Positions 35,300 to 47,539 of a DNA stretch of 64,000 bases are shown here, piece by piece. Both the position numbers and the translations under genes were made by a program. The stretch is taken from positions 1,178,001-1,242,000 of the forward strand of contig JAHNUO010000003.1 in NCBI GenBank assembly GCA_019787685.1, given 5' to 3'. This DNA is from Chiua virens (taxonomy: Eukaryota; Basidiomycota; Agaricomycetes; Boletales; Boletaceae). The stretch's first letter is position 1. Every line of letters starts with the position of its first letter. The notes under the pieces were generated by a model. It was not told the origin of the DNA. It ran no database searches and saw only the letters and a program-made list of their open reading frames with translations.

Positions 35300-36310
35300 G
35301 CTAGGAGGGCTGAGCTCACAAGTTGAAGTCTATCTCACTGGTGGCATGGCTAGGTGAGTGAATTCAAGAGCAGTCTTGGGCAGCATGGATTGCATGTATA
35401 GTGCAAGGATTTGATTGTGTTTTCTGAGATCCAACTGAAAAGCATTGCTTGCCCATCATCCTTTTACTTTGAGGACGTTGAAGGGGACTCCTCGGAGGAG
35501 GTATTCTAGGGTGGCTCCTATGCGAATACTGTGACCGTGGATTTGATCAAGTCCAGCTTCTTTGGAGAGTTTGTTGAGTTGTGTGATTAAAGTATGTCAA
35601 ATCATTGGGCGATAGCCTTTTGGTGATTTGTAAGTGAAGAGGGGGCTGTTGGTGAGGAGGTTGTTGACTTCAAAGTGTTTGTTGAGGGCATCCAGAGGGC
35701 CTGTGGGTCTGCCCTGTTTCACCCAATATACTTTTTCACATGTGGGGCTGACTTTTGTGCATGAGAGGACAAGCTTTGATGTGAAAGCCATTGTGGTCTG
35801 TGTCATTGCAAATGCTGTCGGGGATGATATGTTTGTTTGGGTTGAAGGTGTCAAGTCTCCAGAGCATGAATTTGCCTACACATGCTGCAGTGTAGAAAAT
35901 GGTGGTGAGACAAGCAAAGAAGGCAGTGTCGAGTGGTTTTGTCTGGTCAAGTTTGTCTTTGATGCAGGTAATCATTTTGGTGGTGATGGGTTTGCGCTTG
36001 TCTTTTTTGACTGTGGTGGGGACAAGTTTGGCAGCACCTTTCAACATGGTATTTACTTGTTCTTTGTGTAAGGTCCACAGTAGTCCGTAGAGGGTGTGCC
36101 AGGCCTGTACTATGTAGATGTAGTCGTGAATGGCTTTGCCAAAGAGTGATCCTGCAAGTACTGATATGAAAGATGATATTAGTGTAGGTTTGGCTGGTAC
36201 ACATTCTTTTTCTGGGATCTCCCTACTGTCACAGAATACATGGTATACTAGCAGTCCTGTACCATATGTAGCACAGGTGCTCTCTGCTCAGCCTTATAAG
36301 GTGATGGTTT
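35300..36310 (-). pseudogene. DIRS-like tyrosine recombinase relic
   Basis: The integration enzyme of DIRS-type elements. The N-terminal helical domain reads GTGLLVYHVFCDSREIPEK, then PTLISSFISVLAGSLFGKA (about 36270-36140). The catalytic domain has ACLTTIFYTAACVGKFMLW (about 35900), where the expected first Arg is Cys, a change that could arise by C-to-T. GHSIRIGATLEYLLRG (about 35530) keeps the H-x-x-R pair. WASNAFQLDLRKHNQIL (about 35430) carries Asp (codon 35431-35429) where the nucleophilic Tyr is expected. Frames change near 35740 and stops occur at about 35590 and 35460. The enzyme is dead. Confidence 0.8.
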
Positions 36311-36649
36311 TAACTCTTTCTTGGAGTTTGAGAATTTCTGGGAAGCTGGGATGGGAAGTGTGTCAGGGTGTGGGAGCCATTTTTCTAAGCAGTCATTGGT
36401 TGCACAGTGTGGGTGAAGGTCTGAGGATGAAGGTGTTAAATTTAGAGGATATAGTGGAATGATATTGCTGGTGTGGTGGACGGTTCCTCTGGTGTGTGCT
36501 GGGAATGGACACAGGTTTATGAAGTTGATATTAGATGCAGAGGGTGTGGCAGCTGGGGTTGTTGAAATTGATGATGAGGTCACAGATTTTGTCAGGTATC
36601 GAGACTTGTGGGAGTAGAGCCTTGGTGGAGGGATACTCTCCACAAGACA

Positions 36650-38200
36650 GTCTATCAGCTGGGTTGTCTATGCTAGGGATGTATTTTGCAAAGACCCAAT
36701 GCGGGGGGAATGCAAGAGGAAGTGTATTCTCCTGAAGGTGGCATTAGTTAGTGTGTTCCAGCTATGGCCTTTTCTCCAGGCTTTGATAACTCCTTGGTTG
36801 TTGCAATAAACCATGGGTGGCATGCTGGATGAGTCAATTGTGAGCAGTGCTTCTGCCCACCCAATGTCTCATCTATTGTGGTGCCAGTGTTTGGACAGCT
36901 TCCATGCATGATGCTATTTGCCGTTGATGACAATCCCCAGGCCATGACTGGAGCTGGCATCTGAGAAGGCTTTGTGGTCAACTGCATATGGGTGGTAGGG
37001 AATTGGGATAGGGGGTTTGGAATTTAATGCTTGGAGCCACCAGTGGAGTTCATCAACTAGGTTGTGTGGCTACCTATGGGGCATGAAAGGGTTGTCACCA
37101 AAAATTCCTAGCATTGCCTGGAGTGAGATGAGGTAAGTGTTGCCCTCTGGGATGACTAATGATGCATGGGAGAGTCATCCATATAATTTCTCTACTTATT
37201 TGAGTGTATGTACAGTTGTGCATAGCCAATCCTGTATTGCATTGATATATTTGGTCCATTTGGCTGTGGTAAGGGTGATTGTTTTGTTCTCAAGGTCCCA
37301 TGTGAAGCCAATGAAAGTTGGGTTCGAGGAGAAGGGTGTGTCTTTGGAAAGTTCCCAAGGTATTCCAAGGTGATCAGATATCCGGTCAATGTGTTCAAAG
37401 TTGTATGTGTATAACTCTGAATTGGATGCTAAGAGATTATTTGAGTTCTCTGGGTATAGGTTTTTTATTGGGTGAGTGCAGTTCTTAGTGAACTCTTCGA
37501 AGGTATCATTGGCTAGGGCATCTCCTTTGAACCACAAGTGGCCATTGTCTTTGATCTTTTTGCCATGCTTAGCAATAGTATGTGCTTTGGCTTCACATGC
37601 TTTGTTATAGTCAGCAATAGTGCTGTGATATAAGCATATAAAAAGATGATCGTCTACCCATGCAATTACTAGACCTATGCCTGCAGCTCAGAGAATGTCT
37701 AGGCCTGTGTCATGCACAATACCATAAGTTCCAGCTGAAGGGCCATATCTGAAACAAAGGATGGTGTCTACTGCAAAAAGTGCAGGTTCATCTGAGATGC
37801 GCACAATGAGAGCAGGCCATTGGGAAGGGTGTAATGGGATGGTGCGATAGGCTTCCACTACATCTCTGGTTGCTTCTTGGCATCCTGGTGGGAGAGTGTT
37901 AACCAGGGTACATGCCATGTAGAAAGTACCTCATGCACATGGGAAAAGCATAGAGTCTATTTGGAAATTGATTGACAGTGGCCCATTAGATTGGGGTGAG
38001 TTAGGGTATGAAAGATTCTGTATTAATCTGAATTTTCCTGGTTTACCAGGTTTGGGTATTAGGCTTAATGGGGAGGTTTGGAAAGTGTTGGGTGGGGTGA
38101 AGGATTAGGTGATGGTGGGGGCATGTGCATGGAAACCATGTATTAGCTGCTCGACTAGAGCAGGGTATCTATGGGAGAGTCCAAATGTTATCAACAAGTC
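36650..38200 (-). pseudogene. DIRS-like reverse transcriptase / RNase H relic
   Basis: RT blocks: EATRDVVEAYRTIPLHPSQW (about 37870), FRYGPSAGTYGIVHDTGLDI (about 37720), GLVIAWVDDHLF-like sequence near 37640, and HLGIPWELSKDTPFSS near 37370 followed by TFIGFTWDLENKTITL. These match the RT subgroup of DIRS and Ngaro elements, not Gypsy or Copia. An RNase H-like region follows (about 37190-36700), with AYGVLVNNR-like remnants too degraded for residue calls. Stops at about 37690 and 37060 break the gene. Confidence 0.7.
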
Positions 38201-38264
38201 TTACTATCCGTCTACTTTGTAAAGTGTCTGTGCCCTACTTCACAGACGAACTAGCAGGGTGTTG

Positions 38265-39887
38265 GTGATGTGGACACTCCTGTGCTCCATGGTTGGGGTC
38301 TCCACAACCTGAGCACTTGTGTTTGTGCCCTGGACTGGAGCATTCACAGGGACATTGGAAGTCCCAGCAGAGGGTGCACCCACTCTTGTTGAGTAGATGC
38401 CCTTGCTGGTCATGGGTACAGTGAGTAGGGCCTGAGTTGTCCCATAGAGAGGAGGCATTGCAGACAGGGTGATCGGGGCAATCCTCATGTCTCCCGAGAC
38501 ATTTTGGACAGACTGGGGTAGTCTTGGTGTTATGAAAAGGGCAGCGTCCAAATCTCTTGTTTTCATAGCTCCAGCTGTGTTATGGTGATTTCTCTTTAGA
38601 CTGTGATCTGTGTTGCACTGGGCATGGGCCCCTTGTCTGGGTGAAATGGGAAGAGGTGGACCTGGATGGTTGCTGACATGCCAGTGTATCTCGGGTGAGT
38701 TGGCATCCTCAGTCATGGGAGTCAACAGGTTGGAAATGGTTGACCTGCTCCAGCTGGGCAAGTAGGACAGTAGTAGCAGCAATGAAAGGGAGCAATGGTG
38801 GGGGTCATTGTCATGGTAGCAGCAGTGGGGATGGCAGGATTAGTGGATATGAATGGCATATGAAAGCGATGATAGCAGCAGGGCAGCAGCGGGGTTGTTT
38901 GGGTTTTAGCAGTTGGATGCGTTGAAGGAAAAGGTTTTTTTTTGGTGATTCAGAAATATGTGAAGGTGAGGGTTAGATTTGTGAATGGATTGGGAAATAT
39001 TTGTGTACCTGTTCAAGATTGGCTCTGACTTTCCTGGAGTCTAGTTCACATGCTATTTTGGCAAGGAGATCTTGTTTATGGTAGCAATGTTGTATGCTTT
39101 GCATAGCACTAATTTATTATGCCAATCTGCATGGGCTCTGGATGTATAGAGCAGAAGTGCTTTTTCTCCTCATTCACTTTTCTCCCACATGGGATGGTTT
39201 TTCTAGTTGTGGAAAAACCAGTTAAGCAAGTCTATGGTGTCATTACCCCATTTCACGTTGTCAATGGCTGTGAGGAAAAGGTTTTTAGCATACATAAATT
39301 TGCTATATGAGAGTTGATAGTTGAGTTTGGAGTTCTTAGAGGCTGAGAGGGAGCTAGCTAATCGCATGGTGACCTGGCCTTCTTTGGCTTTGGTGATTGT
39401 GAGGGTATCATTCTCATCAGTCTAACTGTGTGGGCAGCCTCATTCAGTTCTTCCCTAGTAAAGTACCACATGGGAACATGTTTGTGAGCCTCTATGTGTT
39501 TGATCACATAGTCCACTGGCCTTGCAGTGAGGGTGGTGGCTATGTGCATGTCTGGGTCAAACATGATGGGTTACATGCCCACCAGGACTGGGTCTGCAGG
39601 CTGCACTTCTTGGGCTTGGTTTCCCATAGGGGGCTCTCGTCTAGGTGGGTTTGGTGGGTAATGGTTAGTGCACCCCCATCTCCTCCTGGATCTCTGTTTG
39701 GTCTGGATACTGGGGATATGCCTCCAAATCCAGTCTTGGCCCAGTGTTCCCCAAGGAATGCTATGGCTTGTTCATGGTTGATCCATTGTGTCTCCATGGT
39801 GGGTTTGATGAGGGTGGCAAAACTGGGCGCATCAAAATCTGGGTGCTGGAGGGGGTCCTCTGGCTGATTTGGGATGGCCTGATCCAT
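38265..39887 (-). pseudogene. DIRS-like Gag relic with Cys-rich C-terminus
   Basis: The N-terminal part (39887-39358) spans two frames. The second has FDPDMHIATTLTARPVDYVI, then WYFTREELNEAAHTVRL. The C-terminal part (about 38550-38265) reads VCPKCLGRHEDCPDHPVCNA, then later CSGCGDPNHGAQEC, a C-x2-C-x4-H-x4-C knuckle. It is the RNA-binding structural protein. The shape matches the first ORF of basidiomycete DIRS relatives. Confidence 0.7.
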
Positions 39888-40734
39888 GTCTTAAATGAAT
39901 GAGGGTGTTCTGTAGGGCTCAGACTGAGGAGTGGTAATGCAGGTGCTGTTGTGTGAAAAGAATGGAAGAGGTCAGTGCATGGCTGGTGAGCTGACTGGCA
40001 AGTAAACAGAAGAGAGAGCGAGGTCAAGACACAGCCACTCATACAAAGACAAAATTCTATTCATGCTCACATACTCATACTACTAGAATAGACATTAATG
40101 AAATTCCACCCATAATATTTTATGGTATACTATAACTCATCCTTCAAAATCTGAATGAAAATATGACCATTAATCATACACACAGTGTGTTTTGGAAGCA
40201 TATCCAACTCTCTATCAAGTGATACAGCTTCATATCATGAAGAAAAGACTCCTAAACATTATTGCTTCTTTTGCTAGTCTATTACTACAGCCTCTGAAAT
40301 GGTTTTTTATATAATGATATACTCTTTTCTTATCCTAGGTAATCATTCTGACATAGTCAGAGTATGTTATGTTCATCTAGCCCTCTGTAGTCCTCTTCTT
40401 GTGAGCATAGACCAGGTCTCCTAATGACTAATTCCAAGGAAGAGTCAATGTTTCTTGGCTACAATTTGTATATCAAGGATTTTCAAGTAAAAGTGAACAG
40501 TATTATAATACATGGAATGTTTAGTGATATTTAAGAGTATTTTGATGATGTTGGACAGTATGTTCCATCTTACAACTTGACATAAAATAATGAACATAAC
40601 AAGTGGTAGTAGAAGAAAGTTTGAATACATGACCACTAATGGACTTTATGAGGTCTGGATACCCTGGGAGATCACACCAGCATATGAATAAGTAATTAGA
40701 CCTATGCCTACTCTGTAAGTATCCTGAGAATATG

Positions 40735-41135
40735 GTTAGAAGGTTTGATTACTCTCCTAAGGGGAGAAAGATATCTTATGGTGATGTAAGCATGAAGTCA
40801 CACAGTGTGTGAAGATTTTCAGATTCAGATATAATGTAATCATGTATATCCCCATTTTTAGCACCAAACAAGACCAAATATCCACTGGTAAATATGAGAT
40901 CCTATGTCTCAAATTAAAAGTACAAAAACTGTTGCAATGGGGTCATTGATTTAAAATATTCATATCTTGGGATCCTGTGAACCAAATCACATGATACAAG
41001 GGCCATTTTGTAGCCATGCATGAGTACTACACATCTGTTATCCCATCTAACCTAAGTAAAACTCTCACCTCTGTTTGCAGTGCACTTTGCACACTACATT
41101 GCATACAGTTATTGCAATGGTTTTTGGAGTCACTA
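40735..41135 (-). repeat. Right inverted terminal repeat of DIRS-like element
   Basis: Reverse complement of 34595-34993. Ends GGAGTCACTA, followed by TA and the resumed Gypsy chromodomain. Confidence 0.85.
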
Positions 41136-41403
41136 TAAGAACCTCACAAATGCTCAGGAATTAATCTATGACTTCCATGAAGCTTATCCTGAAGCACTAC
41201 ATTGTCTAAAAACAACATTTATGGAATTTAACTCCATGTTCCAAAATTATGACCAAGCAACCAAACCCAAACTTCAACATAGTTCAGAACTTCATCACTT
41301 GAATTATGAAACAGATCATCTAGAGTCTAATCATGAGATGGGAGGTAGTGTTACGATTCAAATGTTTTATCCCTTAATGGACTTCACCTTCAATCTATTC
41401 TAA
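41136..41403 (+). pseudogene. Gypsy family C Pol C-terminus (3' part)
   Basis: Resumes at KNLTNAQELIYDFHEAYPEA, co-linear with residues about 1132-1217 of the intact Pol. It ends with MDFTFNLF inside the 3' LTR, as in the intact element. The purine-rich GAGATGGGAGGTAG precedes the LTR TG at 41349. Confidence 0.8.
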
Positions 41404-41816
41404 AACATTATGGCATACTTTGTCTTGTGTTAAGGTTGTCCAAAGGAAGATATCTGATTGGCTGCCACATTATCCACACATATCACATGTGTTATCACAC
41501 ACTATGCTTCTATCTTTCATTTTCCTTATCACTGACTCATCACGGCAGTGCAAGGCTATATATGTTCCTTATCTATGACTCATATCTATTCACACCTTAT
41601 CATCCAATAGGATACATTATGCTTATTTACATAGTTTGTGCTCAGATTAGAACTCTGAGATCCATGTAGTACAGTATATACAATAAACCCCATGAATTAA
41701 GACCAAGGAACTCTAACAAAGTTCTTTTGGAGTTTTCACCTCCTTTGCTGGACATCAACCACCTCTTATATCTCCCAGTGCACTACACAGTCTAGTATCT
41801 GTTCTAGGTTATTTCA
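41349..41816 (+). repeat. 3' LTR of the decayed family-C Gypsy
   Basis: 468 bp from TGTTACGATTC to TCTAGGTTATTTCA. It shares with the intact element's LTR the end motif, a degraded TATA region (GTATATACAATAAACC) and CTCTAACAAAGTTCT, the RNA-start motif. It abuts family-A Gag sequence on its right. Confidence 0.8.
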
Positions 41817-42780
41817 CAAAAGATCCAAGGGGTGAATATAGTACCTACAACCATCAACAAATGGTACACCCAAGCCATCCATTTCAAGACACAGTAAGAA
41901 CAAGCCAATGAGATAGCTTGCCACAACAAGAAACCCATAGCTGCTGTCATCTTTCACAACTCCCCTGCTCCTTCCAAGAAAAAGGTAAAGACCTTAATGC
42001 TATAGACATGGACTCAATCTGTGTCATTAAAAAGACAGATGCTAAATGAAAGTGATATATCAACAAGAATCTCTGCTTCCAGTGCCACCAACCTGGCCAT
42101 TGCACCAACTGATGCCTGGTGTTTACCACTGACTCTTCTTGCTCTACCTTCTCACCCCCCAAGAAGATCAGGAAGTCCAAGCCTAAATCTAAACCTATTC
42201 CTGCTCTGCAAGAGGTAGACAACCATGACAACTTCTTGAGCATCAACAAAGTTTCTACACCCATTACAGGTTCTTAAGAAAGAGGACCAATTCAACCCCA
42301 GTATTTTCCTGTTCTCACAGCCATGTACTTGTAGCTGAACTATGCAAATCCCTGTTTGATTGAATGATATTGCTACCTCAAAAGATGTCACTCTCACTAA
42401 CTCTGGAGCTGGGATCAACTGTATTGACTGGCACTCTGTCCAGAAAAACAGATTCCCCAAAGATCACCTTTCAAAACCTATCCTGGTTAGGAATATCAAC
42501 CAGACCTTGAACAAAAATGGTGATATCAAGTTCACTACCACCCTCTGTATTGCCCTTGGAGAGGTTCTCCAATGTGTCAAATTCCACATCATCTATTGTG
42601 ATTCTGAAAATGTTATCCTTGGCCTCTCCTGGCTAAAGGCAATAATCCAGTCATTGATTGGGTAGCCAAAACCATAACCATCTCTGCACCCAAACCCAAG
42701 GCACCTCCTATCACCACCAACAAATCACATCACTCTGCCAAACTTGCTCACCCTCCTCTGGTAATTTCCCTCCATCACAT
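41817..42780 (+). pseudogene. Gypsy family A fragment: Gag end and protease
   Basis: Matches 54485-55440 with many stops. Blocks are KWYTQAIHFKTQ (in shifted frame near 41862), the knuckle C-F-Q-C-H-Q-P-G-H-C-T-N-x-C near 42075, PKPIPALQEV, and a 101-codon protease frame at 42360-42665 with TNSGAGINCIDWHSVQK (expected D-S-G altered to N-S-G) and VILGLSWLKA. The family-C element to the left landed in this Gag. Confidence 0.75.
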
Positions 42781-43090
42781 TCATCACAAAAATTGTACAA
42801 TATATATATAGCCATGTATGTGTATATCAGACAAAACATGGCCAGACACTTGCCCTGGGCCATCTTACAAGACATAGGCAAGATATGGCAATGTGAAAGA
42901 ACTGTGATGTTGAATAGAATCCCTGGGGATTGATTAGAACACCTAAGTATAGACAGAACAATATGTTTTCTCTCAAGCAATGTAGCACAAAATACATTCC
43001 CATCAGAATACATAGCAATATATTGCACATGTGTTACTATAGTCCAATCCAGATTCTGAGTGTCCTGGAAAAACACTAATAATTCAGACT
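42781..43090. other. Spacer with a short AT repeat
   Basis: ACAATATATATATAGCC near 42797 is a short AT microsatellite. No other feature was seen. Confidence 0.4.
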
Positions 43091-43099
43091 TCTAGCAAT

Positions 43100-45110
43100 G
43101 AGCAGACCAATGGCAAAAGGTGACAGAGCAAATGTGAGTGACCACTGACAGCATGCCAGTGAGCAAGAGTGGTAATTTGCATGATGTGCTTGCAAGCAGC
43201 AAGGTGGTATTGAATGATGCAGAAAACAAAGATAGCAATTCCAGAAAGATTGAAGTCACTGTCAACAGGTCAAGAAGCATGCACATCTATGCACAGCTGT
43301 GTCTGGACTTCTTGGCATGGCCCACACCAGCTATATCATTGTGTCCATCTGCAGGTCTTTTGCCATTTTCTTTAGAAACCTTCATCTGCTTTCCTTTCTT
43401 GTTTGTGACTGGGGTGAGCAGGAGTTCTTGTTCCTCATTGGTATCTGTCAATGAACTATCCATGATAGGTGCTGCATGCCAGCAAGGTATGACTGTGACT
43501 GACAATGTTGGTGAGAAAATGATGGCAAATGAAGTACTGTTGAGTTGGGTGGATGATGTTGAAGCTGCTGCAAGTACATTGGGCAGGTTGGATGCTGCAT
43601 ATGTGGATGCAGAAGACATGAGGTGCCTTTATTTGAGCTTCTAGTCTTTCCATTGTGCTCATTTGTTCAGGCACTGCAGAATCCAAGCTCTCATTCTGTG
43701 TGCTTGTTTTGCTGCCATGATGGCCTTTCTCATCCCCAAAAATTTTCCTTTGAATGGTTCACAACAGAATTTGTGAGCATAAATAAAATGTACTTATTCC
43801 ACCATCTCAACAGATCATCTCTCCAACTTGTGTCAGGGGGTCATAAATCAAGCAGATGATACCATGGTACATTTTGAAATGGCTTAGATTCCCATCTTTT
43901 TTGCCCCACTGGCTCTTGGAAGAGATAGCAAAACATGCCTGAAATGGCCATCAATGGGGCAGCAAAATGACACTGAGAACATACATACCTGAATACATAC
44001 ATATCTGATGTGCTCAGCATGGACTGTGGTCATGTTGTGCAACACAGCATTTGCATCATTGAGTTGCATGGGTATCTCCCCCAAGAGCACCTGATGGACC
44101 TAAAAAGATGTGTCACCCAACCTGGTAATCCAAATCAAGTCAAATAACTTGTGGAGGACCAAGGGCCAAGATTATAACACACACCTGGACAAGAAAATAA
44201 CTCTTGAAGAGTCCATGCAACATATTATCAGGGTTATAGTCCTTGCCAGGCATTTCTCCAGACCAGAAGAGGGCCAGGAGGTTTTCTTCTCTTATATGAA
44301 TTGCACTAGAAGCAAGGTATTTACGTGCCCTAAAATGTATCACAAAGGAGTTGATAATAATCTGATGATAAAACACATACTGTTCAGGGTTCTCATCAAA
44401 TCACTCAAGTTGGTCTGCAGGGCAAGGCCACTGAGCAAGAATGGGGTGATTCAACCCTATTTCAGCCCTCCCACTTGTCATGATGATAGGTGGGTTCAGT
44501 GAAGCAGGTTTGTAGGGATCCAGTAATGCATACTAAGTGATATAGGTCTTGAGGCAAGCTGGATCATTTGACCAGGTGGACTTGATAGTCACATTTATCT
44601 AAATGACAAGAAAAAGGTCAATATATGTGCATATAGATGATGAAATTTTGACCTTTCCACAGATAGTTCCCACCTCAATACTCTTAGCTGGGTCATCAAT
44701 GAGTGCTTGTAAAGCAGGTACAAGCTGTAAGATTTTATGGTCAATATGGAATTACCAGATGGCTGGGGATGCAAAGGTGAACATCTTACTTTTTGAATGT
44801 ACAACGGGAATGGCCTTGGCTTTCATGAGCCCAGGAGAAGTCGATGCTAATACAATCTTTGGGGTGTGATCCTCAATACCGGGAGGTGTTGGAAGTGATG
44901 CTGGAATGGTGATGTGGTCCCCAATACTGGGAGGTGTTGGAGGCAACGCCAATGATGCTGGGGATGGCGATATATTCCTCAATAGGAAGATATTGGAGGT
45001 GATGCTGACAATGCTGGGGATGGCGATGTGGTCCTTGATACCAGGGGGGACAGCAATGGGGAGTACAATAGGGAGGAGTGTCAGGGATGGTGGGAGAAGT
45101 CATGTAGGTG
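43100..45110 (-). pseudogene. DUF6698-like gene relic
   Basis: A minus-strand gene in several pieces separated by GT/AG gaps. Blocks are PGKDYNPDNMLHGLFKSYFL (about 44250), QLNDANAVLHNMTTVHAEHI (about 44050), ACFAISSKSQWGKKDGNLSH (about 43930), then RWWNKYIL (about 43780). The order and the N-A-x-LH-x-MT-x-V and WWN motifs match my memory of the DUF6698 family, which is expanded in Agaricomycetes and of unknown function. Stops are present. The last exon (43619-43287) is Lys-rich, with KKGKQMKVSKENGKRPADG. Assignment is by motif memory only. Confidence 0.45.
44866..45045. repeat. Degenerate minisatellite, 55-58 bp unit
   Basis: Three full and one partial copies of a unit with landmarks CAATACTGGGAGG, TGTTGGAGG and ATGCTGGGGATGGCGATG. 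Copies differ by substitutions and small indels. The array lies in the upstream part of the DUF6698-like relic. Confidence 0.7.
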
Positions 45111-45927
45111 GAAAACCGGCTTCAAGTTGGGTAGTGATGGATACCACTGACCCTACGATGGTGAGGGCCCTTATGGGCTGGTACTTGATGTGGCCACGAA
45201 GGGGTGGCAGGGTAGACTTCTTCATTGAGGGTAGAATTCAATTTATATACCGAAGAATGGAGCCTCCGAGTTGTCCTGTGAAGAGCATACACTATGAAGT
45301 GGGGCAGCTTTGAGGTTGAATTGGATGAGGAAGGGGGATACTCAGGACACTGTATGTTGTCAATGCCAATAGTACCTCTGAATCTGCAGTAGATGTGAGT
45401 AGGATGGCAGTGGAGTGCCAAAATTGAAGTGAGGCATTGACACATGCACCAGACCATGTTGGACCGTGCTATCTGAATCGACAGAATGCCCAAGGTTGAC
45501 ACTTTCTGAGATTTTTGATGGGCCATATTTTTTATTTGTAATTTATTATGGTAAATGTGCAGGTAAATCCACCAAGTACCATATGTAACACTCAATTTAA
45601 TTCAAATCTGAATCCAAAACTCAATCAATTGCAACCAACATAATAACAATGAGCTAAGTGATTAGGTTTGACCACCAGTGCACCCAGACCAACGCTTTGC
45701 AACCACTGGCTACACCATTGCATTACCAACATTACTCATTATTTGCCGTAATACCTGTCATCTAGCAAAGACTTTGTGTAGTTCTGCAGTCGTATTCAAT
45801 TTTGAAGTACTCTGGAGGGAGGCTAAGGATCTTCCCCATCACACTACAAAGACTATTGAGAATCATCACATGAGCTGAGACACATGCATGAGTAAACTAA
45901 TGATTGAATGCCATTGTCAATTCCAAT
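45111..45927. other. Unassigned spacer
   Basis: Short minus-strand frame 45595-45122 and plus-strand frame 45678-45878. Neither shows a recognised motif. Confidence 0.3.
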
Positions 45928-46560
45928 CTATTTGAGATGCAACCAAATCATTTCACATACCATGGTATAAGAGTGGCTGCTTTTCATCAGCTTGATTAGA
46001 TCTTCATCAGCAAAGAACACATGGAGCTCTGCAATAAGTGCTGTGTTCAAGTTGGCCATCAGTTCATAGCGTGCTGGAGTGTTGAATGGTGATACAGGGA
46101 AAGGACAAGGCACCTTGAAGACCTCCTTGTTTGGAGGGAACAGTTCAACTACCACACCATACTTCTGTCTGAGCAATGTGATCTTGTCATCATTTGAAGA
46201 GAGCTCTTTTGGTGCTCCCTTGGACAATTCCTTCATCCATCATGTCTGCTGATTCATTTGGAAGTTTGTATTTTGATCCTTCAAATCGCAAATCTTGCCT
46301 TGCAACTTGGTAACAAGGAGTTAAAGCTGCTTAATGGCCTAAGAGAAGTACTGTCTATTTTGAGTAATGAATAGCATTAACCATTCCATACCTGCTGGTA
46401 GTTGGCAACATTCATAGAATTCATAGGAATGTAGACACTGAGATTGTCCAGGTCATCTGAGTGAGAAGAATCAGAGTCATGGCCATCTGAATCTGTATCA
46501 GTGGAATCAGGGACAGGGATGAGCTAGGGTATCTGTGAACTGACTGAAGGGGTGAAGAAA
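45928..46560 (-). pseudogene. Unrecognised gene relic, acidic N-terminus
   Basis: A minus-strand frame, 46236-45928 (102 codons), reads KITLLRQKYGVVVELFPPNK, then PVSPFNTPARYELMANLNTA. It is preceded by an Asp/Ser-rich stretch (DSTDTDSDGHDSDSSHSDD, about 46500-46440) and a possible intron. The composition (acidic, coiled linker, folded end) suggests a real former protein. I do not recognise the family. Confidence 0.4.
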
Positions 46561-46973
46561 GGAGACATCACTCTAAACCTATATATGTAGACAGGAGACC
46601 CAACCAAACAACATGGCAAGCAGTGCTAAAACACAACATCAAAACATGTAATAGTGAATGAGGTGATGACAACCTACCATGTGTTTGGAAGACATCGCCT
46701 CATGTTGTGGATCCAAGGAGGTGCTGAAAGTGAAAGCCAAGAAACATGAGGCTATTGTTAATGTTCAAGAAGCAAGCTGAGACATGGTCATGTACTGAGA
46801 AGCCATTCATTGCACAGGAATGCATGCACCAGACAATAAGACAACATGTTGACATTTTAGAATGGGATGAGGAGGAAAAGAGGTCAAGATAAGGAGAGGG
46901 CAAGTCAGGTCAGGTCAGAGATGTGCATGACCTGCCATCAGTGTTAGTCTAAGATCTGGGCCACAAGGTGGTA

Positions 46974-47539
46974 TCAACTTACCTTTTGAATGTTATCCAC
47001 CCAAATATGATCATGCAAAGACAACTCTGCTAAGAGATCTGCAATCTGCTTCAATGTTGCAGCAAGATTGTCACACAGAATGTTGAGCACCTGGATGGCA
47101 TTCCTCACCATCCAAATCATTACTACAGGATCACAGTCAATGCAAGAGACAAATTGCCTTGGCACAACACTCACCAATTCAAGATACCACATGGTGAGCC
47201 CAAGAACAGCACTGTGAATACCACCAAAACTGGTATTCATGATTCAGAGCTGAAATGCCCACCATCAGTCCAAATGTCAGCAAAGAAAGGATGTGAATGA
47301 GACATACTAGTTCTGATGTAGGGGACAAGAGGAAGCAGGCTGCTGCTGAGAGATACAAGCAGGTGGATCTCTTCAATAAATGTAGTAGTGTCACGATTGT
47401 GTCTTTGTGGCTCAACAAAAACTCTGGTGCCTGATAGTATCAGGGCAGATGAGATCAAGACCCCACAAGGCCGAGGGTCACATACCTGATTGTATGCTGT
47501 CATATGCTTCATGCCCAGTGAAGCAAGAATGGCGACCAC
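46974..47539 (-). pseudogene. Unrecognised gene relic in two frames
   Basis: Minus frames 47539-47237 (ILSGTRVFVEPQRHNRDTTT) and 47240-46974 (CIDCDPVVMIWMVRNAIQVL, then DNLAATLKQIADLLAELSLH). The second looks helical. The order suggests one gene with a frameshift near 47240. Function unknown. Confidence 0.35.

Larger units (their letters stand above)
34595..41135 (-). mobile_element. DIRS-like tyrosine-recombinase retrotransposon, inserted in family-C Gypsy
   Basis: A 6.5-kb element with long inverted ends and, on the minus strand, Gag (39887-38265), RT and RNase H (about 38200-36650) and tyrosine recombinase (about 36310-35300). It has no DDE integrase, aspartic protease or LTR. It splits a Gypsy chromodomain exactly between two codons, leaving WEPL to the left and KNL to the right. 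No 4-6 bp duplication is seen, as expected for recombination by a tyrosine recombinase. All frames are broken, and two recombinase catalytic residues appear to be lost. Confidence 0.8.

Noticed and set aside
34594..41137. Mariner-type element, suggested by the TA flanks and CAGT ends
   Set aside because: Internal genes are RT, RNase H and tyrosine recombinase. No DDE/D transposase was found, so the DIRS-like call is preferred. The TA may be chance.
43138..43644. 168-codon plus-strand frame as a gene
   Set aside because: It lies antisense to the Lys-rich last exon of the DUF6698-like relic and has no recognised motif.
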